Shown here: positions 35,197 to 45,900 of the stretch, piece by piece
Numbering within the stretch: the stretch's first letter is position 1
How the letters are laid out: each line of letters starts with the position of its first letter
Assembly (NCBI GenBank): GCA_012861695.1
Contig: JAAOOA010000338.1
Location: 248,001-312,000 of the forward strand
Direction: 5' to 3'
DNA length: 64,000 bases
Source: Trematomus loennbergii
Taxonomy: Eukaryota; Chordata; Actinopteri; Perciformes; Nototheniidae
Made by a program: the position numbers and the translations under genes
Notes under the pieces: model-generated
Told to the model about the DNA's origin: nothing
Seen by the model: only the letters and a program-made list of their open reading frames with translations
The model's database searches: none

Positions 35197-36101
35197 ATTG
35201 AGATGCTTCACACGTTGAAATTTCACCGATATCTGTTACGGTTCTTCAACAAAACGTTCACATGTAAGAGGTTTATCTCTCATTCAGAACAATGGAAAGG
35301 CTCTCCTCTCACTGATTACTGCACATCACCATAGAAACCTTTGATCTCTGGGCTCAAGTGCAGGTGTTTCATAACAGACATCTACAGTTTTGAGATTTCT
35401 TCAAATGCCGTTGCCATGGCAACACAAAGCTCACTATGAAACACGGTTTTCTCATAACTTCAGTGAAAATGCTCCAAACGGCCTAAAACTTCACAGGTTT
35501 GGTTACGATGCAGCTCTCAACACATCTAAGCGTATTATGGGGTTTCATCAAATGCCGTTGCCATGGTGACAGATCACTCGCCATCAAGTTAGTTCAAACG
35601 TTTACAGTTAAAATATTCTGATGCTTTTCAAAGCCTTTTTACTTTCTTTTCTCTTCTTAATACACTTTCATTCACTACTACTTACATTTAATATCTAACT
35701 CCTTCAGCCTACTTTCAGCTACAGAAACCATTCAACTATTAACTTATTCAGCTATTTCAGGACATTGAGGCTATACATTTGGTTGTCTATACCTTTTTTA
35801 AACCTTTCCTTTTAAATATTAAGCTTCTCCACAATTTTTCCTCCTCTTCCAGTTTAACATTTCACTTTCAAGTTTTCAACAAAGTCATTGCAATGCATTT
35901 GAGCTGTAACAATTTGATTCAAATCATTTCTCCGCTAAGTTCAGCAACACACTTACTTGGTTTTTGTAGCTAAAAGCAGCTACAGAGACCATTCAACTAA
36001 TAAAAAATTTCAGCTTTTTCTGCATTTTCAGCTAAATTCAGCAACAAATGTTCACAGTTTACAGCATTCGCACGCATTTTCTGCAGGAAATGCATTTTCT
36101 A
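35197..36101 (+). repeat. Dispersed repeat R5, copy interrupted by Harbinger
   Basis: It matches 10550-11545: TTCAACAAAACGTTCACATG, TGATTACTGCACATCACCAT and the long block from TTACAGTTAAAATATTCTG to GGAAATGCATTTTCTAG. Its left tip lies on the other side of Harbinger copy 3. It lacks the CA microsatellite of the other copy. The class is unknown. Confidence 0.8.
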
Positions 36102-36139
36102 GAACTGGTTTACCTGCATGTATGCAGGTAAACCAGTTC
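36102..36139. repeat. Perfect palindrome, 18-bp arms, 2-base loop
   Basis: GAACTGGTTTACCTGCAT, GT, then the exact complement. It sits precisely where similarity to the other R5 copy ends (CATTTTCTAG), so it may mark an element end or a rearrangement junction. Confidence 0.95.
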
Positions 36140-36226
36140 AACAAGTCACACAATGCTGTCTGGCTAATGATAACAGGCTAATTATCATACTAAAAGGGAT
36201 ACATCCAAGTGTCCCAACACATTTAA

Positions 36227-36620
36227 GACCCCATTTAAACGCAAACGCATACGAAACGCAAACGAACCGAATACGATATCAAAAAAGTCTTCCGTTCACA
36301 CGAGACCGCTCGAAAGCGCTGGAGACGCTGTAGTACATATGACGGGCCTGTAAGTGGCGCTGTACTTCCGCCACAAAATACACCAAAAGCAGCGAAGAAG
36401 ACCCCCGAGCATGGTTGCCATGATTGCCCTTCTGTTTGTGCTCCGCGGTGGATTTAGCAACATGTAGTTCATGTAATTCTCCATGTCCACTTGTTGCTGA
36501 TGGTTGTGGTAGAGGAGCTGTAGATTTTGCACTAACATCTGTAGCATGGTCAGTAGCAGTAGCAGTAGCAGTAGCTACTGACCATGCTACAGCAGTGAGC
36601 AGCAGAGGTGGGGCTATGGC
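36227..36620 (-). mobile_element. Harbinger-like family T, copy B (truncated)
   Basis: It starts after TAA with GACCCCATTTAAACGCAAAC and continues with AAAAAAGTCTTCCGTTCACA, ACTTCCGCCACAAAATACAC and the GTAGCATGGTCAGTAGC hairpin, inverted relative to copy A. It breaks at GGGGCTATGGC, where CAGGGGTGCACATAA begins. The other terminus is missing. Confidence 0.8.
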
Positions 36621-36750
36621 CAGGGGTGCACATAACTGGTACGCAGGTACGCATGCGCGGCAACAATCTGAAATGCGTATCAGTCGCATGCGCGGCAACA
36701 ATCTGAAATGCGTACCGTCACTTGTGTCACAAAGCGCATTCGCGTAGGCG
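36621..36750 (+). repeat. Possible hAT-type end with a 29-bp tandem duplication
   Basis: CAGGGGTGCACATAACTGG looks like a hAT-type terminus, but no matching right end was found. It is followed by two copies of GCATGCGCGGCAACAATCTG plus AAATGCGTA (36649 and 36687). The local CpG content is high. Confidence 0.4.
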
Positions 36751-36859
36751 GTTAGATCACCGGACGACAGAGTCGGTCTCCGGCTGCTGTTAACGTCGGT
36801 CTGTACAGCAGCCCTGCGCTAAAACAGCTGATCACAACGTTCACACGCTCCGCGGTCAC

Positions 36860-37112
36860 GAAGCTCTGTACTCCTCTACCACCCCCCCCCCGTTGACAAT
36901 CGCGAAGCGCAGTACTCCACTACCACCCCCCACCCCCCCGTTGACAATCGTGAAGCGCTGTACTCCACTCCACCACCACCCCCCCCCCCCCCCCACCCCC
37001 TGTTGTTAATCGCGAAGCGCTGTACTCCACTACCACCCCCCACCCCCCGTTGACAATCGCGAAGCGCTGTACTCCACTACCACCCCCCCCCCATGTTGAC
37101 AATCGCGAAGCT
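36860..37112. repeat. C-rich minisatellite, about 5 units
   Basis: Units of roughly 48-60 bp alternate a conserved part (GTTGACAATCGCGAAGCGCT then GTACTCCACTACCA) with runs of 6-18 C. The minus strand is G-rich, with many runs of four or more G. Unit length varies only in the C-run. No coding role is likely. Confidence 0.93.
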
Positions 37113-37623
37113 GTTGAATCTATTGTGCTGAGTCCCAGTCTTCTCTGATGTTACACTGCAACCTGCCTGTGAGACAGAGTCCAACCACACAGTCTGTCTG
37201 TCCAACACATGTCCTGCAATACACATGCTGCAGCTGCCCAGCTACTCACTGTTTGTAAAAGTAAATAAATAGTATTTTCATTTCAATAATTTACTTTCTT
37301 TACCCTGCTTCATAAACAATACTGACATCCCTGTGCTCCTCCGAGTCTGGGGGTCCGGGGATGTGAGGACAGCGCGAGGCAACACATCCTCACTCCCAGG
37401 TCGGCGTATGTTGACGTTATGTCAAGGTCCCCTGTGGTCTTTTACCAACGCAAGGGGGCGGCCCTTAGCGTACATTTCCAACTTTCCGGGATGTCCATAG
37501 GCTTCTTGAGATCGCGAGCGAATGCTTCCCGCCGCGGGCCATTCTCTGCTGAAGCATACATTGCGAGACTGCATTGCATTAAAAACATTATGCTCTCTAT
37601 ATATTGTCTTTATTATGCTTTAA

Positions 37624-38747
37624 CCTGTTAAGCCATGAGCCTGTTTTTCAGGTCTCAGGCTCGAAAATGACATTCCCAGAACAAATGACCATATCTTCCT
37701 TCTAAAAGGGTTGAATTAATAATCTTTTTTCTCAAAGTAATGATAAACCTGTGAGTTTGATGTAGATAAGTCAGAATCAATATAGATGTTTTTTATTTTA
37801 AAGAAAATTCAGATTTTACATAGTAAAAAACTGTAAATGATAGTGTCCGTCCAAAAATTATTTTTTACTTATCGTGAAAACTACCCTTGGATGATGGTAA
37901 GGTAGACTAAAAGCTTTAGGAATCCAAAGTACAACATATAAGTACCCTGTATCAAGATTGATGCAAAACAAGTGACATTTGACCTTTTTAGAGAGGTTTA
38001 GCCAAAAAAACTCTACCTCTGAGTTGATTTGGGTGGAAATGTTTTTTTTTCCATATCTCTGGAACCCATTGGTCGATTTTGATGGTTGACGCCTCTTTCT
38101 GACCGTTAGAGCCAATATAATCGAAGGGGGAGTCCCCCACACACACTCATTGTGAAACAAAAATGTGCATTAGAGTGAAGCTACACTCTAGCTCTGACAT
38201 CTAGAAACGGAAAAGCATGGATTATCCGTCTCATTGCTCATGGATTATCAGAAATCATGTCAAAGGGACACAGACACATTGAATTAACCTATGGATTAAC
38301 TTCAGCAGCATTTTTATCATTTTAATGCCATTGAAGACCACTTTGGAGAGACTACAGAGCTAAGGTAACCTTGTTAGCATTTTTAGCTACCTAGCATCAA
38401 ATGTTTTGATGTCTGTTTTTGCTTATAACGTCGCGATTTCGTATAATCCAGTGATAATGAGGGTACCCATCGATTCTGTGTCACCTCACGATGTGAAACG
38501 ATGTCATGGATGTGGAGAAAAGATAAATAATAAGGTTTTGTGAGTGATCTTCGGTGCAGTAATCTGTTAGCATTTTTCGCTCGTTGCTTCTTTTGAAAAA
38601 AAAAAAAAATGATCAGTTAGATGAGTTTCTTCCCGTTACATGGATATAAAACATTCATAGTTTATTAAATGAACATGCCCTCAGACACTGTTTCCTGCAA
38701 GATGTTGCGGCAGTGCCCCGGTACCGGGGTCTCTCGGGCTTAACAGG
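37624..38747 (+). mobile_element. TTAA-flanked non-autonomous element, copy 1
   Basis: CCTGTTAAGCC at the left and GGCTTAACAGG at the right are flanked on both sides by TTAA (37620-37623 and 38748-38751), the target used by piggyBac and Kolobok elements. An inverted second copy is at 56544-57702. One end has a CCCCGGTACCGGGG palindrome. The interior has a short CxxC-containing frame conserved in both copies, but no transposase. Confidence 0.88.
38457..38543 (+). CDS. Short conserved CxxC frame in the TTAA element
   Basis: 28 codons start MRVPIDSVSPHDVKRCHGCG and go on EKINNKVL before TGA. A GTGAGT follows inside the last codons and could be a splice donor, so this may be a first exon. Copy 2 (minus strand, about 56785-56868) keeps SIDSVSPHDVKRC and GEKINNKVL, but the second cysteine is tyrosine. 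The C-x2-C pair followed by I-x-x-K/D resembles the start of a treble-clef or LIM-type zinc module. That reading is a guess. Confidence 0.35.
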   Translation: MRVPIDSVSPHDVKRCHGCGEKINNKVL

Positions 38748-38751
38748 TTAA

Positions 38752-39099
38752 ACAGTGTCTCGGGCTTTGGCTATAGTGCGGCTCAAAGTATTTTGTCCGG
38801 CCGTTGTGAAGACTGCTTTGTTTATTGTCCTTGTTTTTGTTTTAAATAAAGCATATTCAATCGAGACATGCCAAACATGTGACGTCATATGACGCGTCGC
38901 ATCTGCGCACAGGGAGCAGGGAGACCCCGAGATCCGTATTCCCCGTATATTTTAAATAATATTTTTTCAATCACGGGCGCGCTTCAAACGTGTGACATAA
39001 TGTGGTATTAAAAGTATTAAAAGAGGTGAAAATCACTACAAGTTTGGGCATGTTGAGAGCTGTACATACACACAAGGGGAGTCAGTCGGTTCCGTAAGA
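38752..39099. other. Non-coding stretch
   Basis: No gene seen. It is moderately CpG-rich (GACGTCATATGACGCGTCGC), with an AATAAA near 38844. Confidence 0.5.
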
Positions 39100-39335
39100 G
39101 CCAGCATGTGGGATTCTGGAATTTGTAGTCTTTCTAGTTGCGTATTTTTCATAGTCTTATATTTCAACAGTTTTACGACAAACTGTGACTTTTTTACATG
39201 GAAATTAATTTAAGATTGACAAACATCATATGTGTAATTCGTGGCACAATTCAAACGGGATCGAAAGATAATCTTTCTCTCTCCATTGACTTCAATGCAT
39301 ACTTTTTCCGAAATAAGGTCCCATGGAGGAACCCG
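39100..39335 (-). repeat. Arm of the R2 (THAP-element) family
   Basis: TTTGTAGTCTTTCTAGTTGC through CAATTCAAACGGGATCGAAA to GAAATAAGGTCCCATGGAGG matches the right arm at 26275-26510. No partner arm is found nearby. The flank after it (to about 39810) contains scraps of the R3 family (GCAATGCACGCTGGGATTGG). Confidence 0.75.
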
Positions 39336-39812
39336 GAAGTTTGACGGACATTACCCACAATCCTCTGTTGCAACAGGCAACAGCTTCGGTTCATGTTAAT
39401 TTACAAACTCTTCAACTACAACCGTAGTTATATTTAAAAACATGTAAGAAGGCCTCACGAAATACTTTAATGTAAATTTAAATTGAAATGTGAAGGAATG
39501 TGTGTATAACAAAATACATAAACAAAAACGAAACCGGAAACAGACGTAGGCAAGATCCTCAGCTCGATGATTGGATGGTTTAGCCGCAATGCACGCTGGG
39601 ATTGGGTTTATGCGATGTGAAATCCGAACACATTTTTTAAACCTTAGAAAATCTTGAAATCTTGAATGGGATGTGCAAAATAGTCATTATATACAGTCTT
39701 TAATTAACTATTAGTAGAGAATAACGACGAGTAAAGAATATACTTTATAGGGATCCTATTAATATCTAATAATAAAATATAAAATGCAATAACGTGCTTT
39801 AACCAGTAGGTG

Positions 39813-40106
39813 TCCCTTTCTATCAGCTGTGCACCGTTATGGCGTAAATACAACCTATCTACCAATTGGATCAAATATAAAAGTCAGCCGAATTAGTGTT
39901 GATACTGCAAGGAGACGTATTGTGTGAAAAGAAATGTAAGATGTTGTTTAATTGCTTATATATTTATGATCCACGTCACGTTTTCAGTTTTGGCGGCAGT
40001 TCAGTTCTTCCTGTTTCTCTAGAAGTCTTCTCAGCAGGGCTCTATAAATACAGAACTACGGCAGATATGTAATATTTAATGCAGCCGAACCGTGTATTAC
40101 AATGCC
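39813..40106 (+). repeat. Repeat shared with 28251-28537
   Basis: This is the second copy of the segment with the GGCTCTATAAATA motif (about 40038-40050). It is followed by a short GA microsatellite (40117-40134). Confidence 0.75.
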
Positions 40107-41648
40107 GTTATGTGATGAGAGAGAGAGAGAGAGACGCTGAGCTGCAGCAATCAGCTGATACGGAGCATAGAGAGAGAGAGCTGCGGTCCGCGGGCCTCGG
40201 CCTCCGCCTCCTGTCCTCCTCACAACTCTTATTATTCCCGGGACCGGACAATTGTTATTTGTTCTTACTCGGAACCGAGTTTTTGTGTATGTATTCATTT
40301 ATTAAATTCTGGTCTTAATTCAAAATCTTAACAGAGGACACATTTAGAACTTAGTTATAGTGAATTATCAAAGACATTATATTTCTATTTGTGTTTTATT
40401 TCCATATGTGAACATATAAGAAGGGCAATCTCCATGACAGGTGCTTTCGGAAGCAGATTCGGAAGTTGTGTGAGTGTATGGCCAGAGGGCACATTTACTA
40501 CCCAATAGCGTGAGGCTGAACAAAAGGACCTTTTGACTATGTGAACAAATCTTGTTTAACTTGTGTTTTTATTGCAAATAAAGGAGAGTATTTATCATAT
40601 TTTACGTTACTTAGTTCTAGATTTAATCTGTTATAATAGTCTTTTAAATCGTTGTTATTATTGTAAAATTACTACTTTTCCACAATGTATTCCTCTCTGT
40701 GTCTGTGTGTTCACACTAAAGCCCATCCCTGTGTGTAACCCCACTCTGATTCTGAAGAACCTGTCTGTGTTTCAGTGATGGCCGCCTCCCTCTCTGCAGA
40801 GTCCTGCGTGGGTTAGGGTGTGGTGTGTAAAACAACACCCAGGGCTATGAAGGTGTTGCTATTAGTGAAAACACAAACACAATAGGTGGATTTAGCTCAG
40901 CCCATACCTACAGCAGGGGGAGGCTTGGATTTCTCCCCCCCCCCACAGTGTCCACAATGACACCCTTTCGGGAAATGTTTTGCAAACAGCATTCCCTGCT
41001 CTTGATTCGTCACTGTTTGGAGAAGCAAGCAGAGCGGCACGAAGCCAAACGCACTGAAGCTGTTGTCTGAGGCCACATTTACACGAGAACGAAACGGCTT
41101 GTATCTGCATAGTTTCTCTTATGTATAGCCCTATTATTTACACGAGGCCGTCACAAACGGACCCCACAAACGATAACGGGTCCCAAGGTGGATAGATTTG
41201 CAAACGAAACTCTCTGGGGAGTCAAACGAGTCTGTGTAATCGCCTCTATATGAATATTTCCTGAAAAAATAACGATAGCCCCGCCTCTCCCCGCCTCTGC
41301 TGCTCAATGCTGTAGCATGGTCAGTAGCTACTGTCAGTAGCTACTGCTAGTGCTACTGCTACTGACCATGCTACAGATGTTAGTACAACATCTACAGCTC
41401 CTCTACCACAACCATCAGCAACAAGTGGACATGGAGAACTACATGAACTACTACATGTTGCTAAATCCACCGCGGGGCATAAACAGAAGGGTAGCCATGG
41501 CAACATTGCTCCGGGCTGCTCCGGGGTCTTCTTCGCTGCTTTTGGTGTATTTTGTGGCGGAAGTTATAGCGCCACTTATAGTCCCGGCATATGTACTACA
41601 GCGTGTCCAGCGCTTCGAGCGGTCTCGTGGGAAGTACAGCGCCACTTA

Positions 41649-42218
41649 CGGGCGTCTCCACGGCAGCGTTAAAAAATCTTGAAACGCTTCTGCCCATTCA
41701 CTTTGAATGGGGTGACGTCACTTTTTTTCGCTTTCGCCGAAATGCATTGTGGGCAGGCGAGCGGAGATTCTCAGGATTTTCAAGATCCAAAGTTGAACAA
41801 TGTTCAACTTTTGAAGCTGAGGAGGAAGCGTCAGCCAATCAAATCCCGTGTACGCAAATCTGACAGTTCAAGCTCTAGCCAATCAAACGGCGTGTATGCT
41901 GGGAGAGACAGACCGCAGGTCATTTCCTCATATTCCAAAACATGGAGGAGAAATTAGCGGTAGCGAATCAATCACCCGGTGCTTTATGACCAGACCTACC
42001 GGGATATAAACCGGAGGAGCCAGGCATGGAGGGAGGTGGCAGAGACAGTGGTATGTTTTCGCCTGTTTTGGGGAGTTTATATCCAGTTTACTTCGGGCTT
42101 TTTGGCTTCATATGTCGCGGGCGGGAGATTCATGTGATTGGTTGATCGCAAAAAAATCCCCAAGCCTCAGATACGCCCACCTCCAAGATTTTTTTAACGC
42201 TGCCGTGGAGACGGCCCG
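41649..42218 (+). mobile_element. Nested 570-bp element with MADF exon
   Basis: The TIRs CGGGCGTCTCCACGGCAGCG and, inverted, CGGGCCGTCTCCACGGCAGC continue TTAAAAAATCTTG on both sides. The flanks TTA (41646-41648 and 42219-42221) make a 3-bp duplication; the uninterrupted copies A and B show the single target CACTTACAG. TTA is the preferred PIF/Harbinger target. Inside is the first exon of a MADF-domain protein, the accessory type found in this superfamily. Confidence 0.9.
41942..42050 (+). pseudogene. MADF-domain first exon (one frameshift)
   Basis: After ATGGAGGAGAAATTAGCGG and a one-base frame change, the frame reads INHPVLYDQTYRDINRRSQA and ends WREVAETV at a GTATGT donor (42051). NHP-x-LYD, YRD and the AW-x-x-V spacing are the opening of a MADF domain, a Myb-related DNA-binding module. 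The second exon is missing from this deletion derivative, so no protein is expected. Confidence 0.75.
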
Positions 42219-42365
42219 TTACAGTCCCGGCATATTTACTACAGCGTTTCCAGCGGTCTCGTTTGAACAGACACGTTAAATGAAACGAATGCATGTGAAC
42301 GGAAGACTTTTTTGAAAACGCATACTGTGCATAAACGCAAACATTCCCGTGTAAAAGCAGCCTGA

Positions 42366-45349
42366 AGCTTCTTCTCTGTTGAACCACTCAGTGTCGGTCA
42401 GGTTTGGTTACTGAAATGCACTCTTTTTGTATTGAATCATGGATTGCCCAAGACGTATGGATAACTCTACATGTCAAATTTCTAAAAGCACACCTTCCCC
42501 CGACTCCCTCACCTACATGCAGGAAATGAATATTTTGTATGAACATCTGACAGTAAGTTTGTGATGAATTCCACACCAGACCTGAACGCGGCTCTGGCTG
42601 AAGTTGTCTTTCATGCCTCAGCTGCAAAAGATCTTGTGGCTTCACTGATAGAAGTCCTCCTGAAGTATACACAGAGGTGCATACTTCAGGAGGACTTCTA
42701 TCAGTTTCAACACTCCTCGTGCACCATAAATGGGGCGAAGCCTGCGAGCTAGTTCAGGCAGTCAACTCGAGCACCAATGATACATTAACACGTGACGCAC
42801 CTCGTCCCTCTTACAACCAACCAAACACATTCTCCTAAACATGCCGCTCTATTGAAGCTGCCAGGTCTTCCTGCCTCTGCCTCGCTATGCTGCCACTGCT
42901 GTGTTCACTTGCTATTGCTACGTTCATGTTCCTGCTGCTGTGTTTCATGTTGCTGCTGCTTGACGCCAAACTCAAACTATGGTGCTATAATAAACATATT
43001 AAGAAACACGTGAGTTGTCTGACTGAACTAACTAATAGCAGCAGAGAAGTGATGTTGTGTTCCAAAGAGGGTTGGTCCAGACTCAGCAGCTTCTTTTTTG
43101 TATCAGGAATCTTAGCCAGTCCTCTTGCCTGCTGTGCTTTGTTGTGCAGGCCCCATCTCTATGGATGATAAAGAGAAGAACCACTATCATATTAAAAAGG
43201 TCTTTTGTTTCATACTGTAACAGGATCAGAACATTAAAGCATCTGTGGCCCATTGGATCAATAACCGTCTTTATAGCAGTGGTCAGATCTTTTAATGAAA
43301 CTTTCACATGTGGTTTTGAAATATAGCATCTTCCAGCGGTTAATCAAATCTCAACATGCTATTTGATGGTGGCTTCACTTATTTGTTGCACAGTGTAATT
43401 GTATTTGTTGAGTACTTTGCATGTGGTGTCTTTATTGTCTGCACTGTATGAGCTGATGTGGGGGCAAACAATGTTTCCCAATTGGGTATTAATAAAGCTT
43501 TCTGAACTAATAAAGTATAGCACTAGCAGAATCAGTTGTAGAAGTAGAAACAGTAGTGTATTAGCAGCAGTAATAATAAAGATAAACGTTACTACTACCC
43601 CAACTACTGCTAATGCAAATACTACTAATACTAATATTAATTACACATGTGCACCTCAAAAAAAAAAAAAGGCAACCTCTTTGCTGATGATCATCAGAAA
43701 ACCTTTTCAAATTGTAAGTATAAACACATTTCTACTTTTATATTATTACTTGGTAAGATATCAAGGTCCTTCTTCCTGCAGCAGTCAGTCTTTACAACCA
43801 CCACGGCTCCTGGAAGACCCCCACACATAACTATGACACCCCTGTTGTGAAACTTTTTTTGTTTTATATAATATGTGCATGCCCTTCCTAATAGTGTTTT
43901 ATTTTTTGCCTCTATCTTCAATTTTGCTGTAACAATGTAAATGTCCTCTCTGTAGACGAAAAAAGGTATTCTGATTCTGAGGTTCAGTCTGGTGTCTTTA
44001 TCATTTCAAATCGAGTCAAAAGGCTCTGCGAGGAGTGACCAAACTGATTCCAAGTCTGACAGATATTTGCCTACTTTTGAATACAGGAGACATACAGGTG
44101 ACATGAGGGAGGTCTGTCAACTTGTTCACAAAATGTATGACATCACAGCCGAGCTTTCCACATATTAATATGTATGATTTAAGAGGAAACTCCTTCAATT
44201 GATGGTGTTCCTTTGAAAAGAAGAAATGTCCTCACACTATGTGCTATGAAATAATGCAACAAGCTCAGGAGGATGAGGAGCCTCAGCTAACTCTTTAGAA
44301 AATAGATCAGATGTATTCTGCTCAAAGGATATGTTATTCAGTTATAAAGCTGATTTGGGATTATACTGGCGCATCATCTGTTGTATTGTTTTTAGTGTTA
44401 GTTGGACTATCTAGTATCCTATACCAGACATTTCAGTTATAAAATACGACTTTTTCCTCTCTAATACTTACAGAAGTATCCAAAAAGTATTATTATAATA
44501 TAAATCATAAAATCCCCAATAAGCAATCTGATCCAGAATACCTGTTGTAATCCATCTGAGGGCCTGAGGGCCCAGATCTCTGTTTCCAGACCAGCAGAGT
44601 CACTTTTATTCCCACGTTTAAATTCAGTATAAACTGTTGGGGTTACTTTTCAAATGTATCCCATTACAGTTACTAGTTACGTGTAAAATCATGCAGTCAC
44701 CTAATCTGAGTATCAAAACATAAAAGTAATGCAACCTGATTACTTTCCATTACTTTTGTAAAACATAATGTTTCCAATGCAATGCCGATAAACAAGACAA
44801 ATTAGATATTAAAATATGTTATACTGAGGTGTATTATTTAAGACAATGTAATCAGAGTGGAACATAAAAGTGTAAAAGTCCCACATTTTGTTCTCAGAAG
44901 ACAGCAGCAGCCACACTTTGAATATGTAAATATGAATGTGTAGGAACATGGAAACCAGCAGGCCTTAATGTTGTTTGACTGCTTTAGTCAGACAGATTCT
45001 GCTTTGCCACATGCTAACACACACACATTCATTTCCCACTCATATCTATTAAAATGTTTTGTTTTCCTGTGACTTCAGACTCCTTCTCCCTCAGACTGTT
45101 CAGAGGAGGGGGGTGTGAAAGCTCCTGGCAGTCTAATGCAAGTCCACACATGCCTGCATGGGAATGTCTGCCTCACCTGAGGAGACTTAAAGATTGTCAG
45201 GATGGGTGCATTAACATAAGAAATATACCTGCAGATCTCTTAAATCCCACAATAAAACCCAGATGCGCATTTCCGGATCTTACAGGGTGTGTCTTGGATG
45301 TTTAATGTCCACTTTGTTATCTTTTGGCTCCTGACCAATCAGCACTCCC
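42366..45349. other. Non-coding stretch
   Basis: No gene seen. It contains the hairpin at 42645 and a GTAACT-family repeat fragment at 44635-44790 (see 20530). A (TAC/ACT)-rich stretch at 43590-43650 is simple sequence. Confidence 0.5.
42645..42704. repeat. Perfect inverted repeat, 24-bp arms
   Basis: CTGATAGAAGTCCTCCTGAA plus GTAT (42645-42668) pairs exactly with 42681-42704 around a 12-base loop. No transposon end or gene is adjacent. It is long and perfect, so probably young. Confidence 0.95.
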
Positions 45350-45900
45350 GTGTTTTTACTTACATCGTCACGTTGCATAACCCTCCAATGACTTCACGTT
45401 CTCCCGCAGCCTCACCGTGGGCGGAGAGACTTCACCTGAAAAGGCCAGAAACATTTCCTCCTCCGCCCTATCTGCCCCCAGGTGAGTGGAGAGTGTTACC
45501 TGGCTAAACCCTGCACCTATCGTTCTGCTTTCCATCGCAACGGCTGCTCTTTAACTCTGGAGAAAAGGTAAATACCCATTTCATATTCTTCTCAAAGCAC
45601 TCCTTTAAATGTACCCGACACCTGCGCTTGTTTGACTTCTCTCTCACCCATTTGCTCTGCGTGTACACGGTCGACACCTTTCATTAGATGTGCTGCACCG
45701 TAATTGTGACAAGAAGATGAATTGGTGTGCCGTTTTGAACCTTAGTTTAAAACCAGAGAGGACTTTATTTGGGAGTTCCCTTTACGCGCTTGCGTAAAGC
45801 CTCTTTGACGCGCTGTGTCTGGAGGCGCAGTGTGCACGAGGAGGTTTCCCCGTGTGTGTGACTGTGCCAAGCCGGGTCTACTCATCGCTCGATCTATGAT
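45350..45900 (+). promoter_or_regulatory. Possible promoter and 5' UTR exon of the host gene
   Basis: The stretch is richer in CpG than its surroundings (TTTACGCGCTTGCGTAAAGC, GACGCGCTG). It contains two good donor-like sites on the + strand: CAG/GTGAGT at 45481/45482 and AAG/GTAAAT at 45567/45568. It lies 3.2 kb upstream of the first coding exon in the same direction. That makes a non-coding first exon plausible, but nothing else proves it. Confidence 0.3.

Larger units (their letters stand above)
41071..42362 (+). mobile_element. Harbinger-like family T, copy C
   Basis: Complete ends GGCCACATTTACACGAGAAC and …CCCGTGTAAAAGCAGCC are flanked by TGA (41068-41070 and 42363-42365). It lacks the CAGGGTTCC insertion of copy A, but carries its own nested element at 41649-42218. 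From 41370 an open frame MLQMLVQHLQLLYHNHQQQV continues VDMENYMNYYMLLNPPRGIN, conserved with copy A. It may be a first transposase exon. Confidence 0.85.

Noticed and set aside
36920..37102. Glycine-rich 60-codon minus-strand frame
   Set aside because: It is a translation of the C-rich minisatellite, with no start context and no conservation apart from the repeat.
36860..37112. CRISPR-like array
   Set aside because: The units are tandem with degenerate C-runs as 'spacers', and the context is vertebrate DNA. It is a minisatellite.
42887..43168. Leucine/cysteine-rich possible membrane protein
   Set aside because: The frame arises from CTGCTG/TGCTAC-rich simple sequence. There is no splice context and no similarity I recognise.
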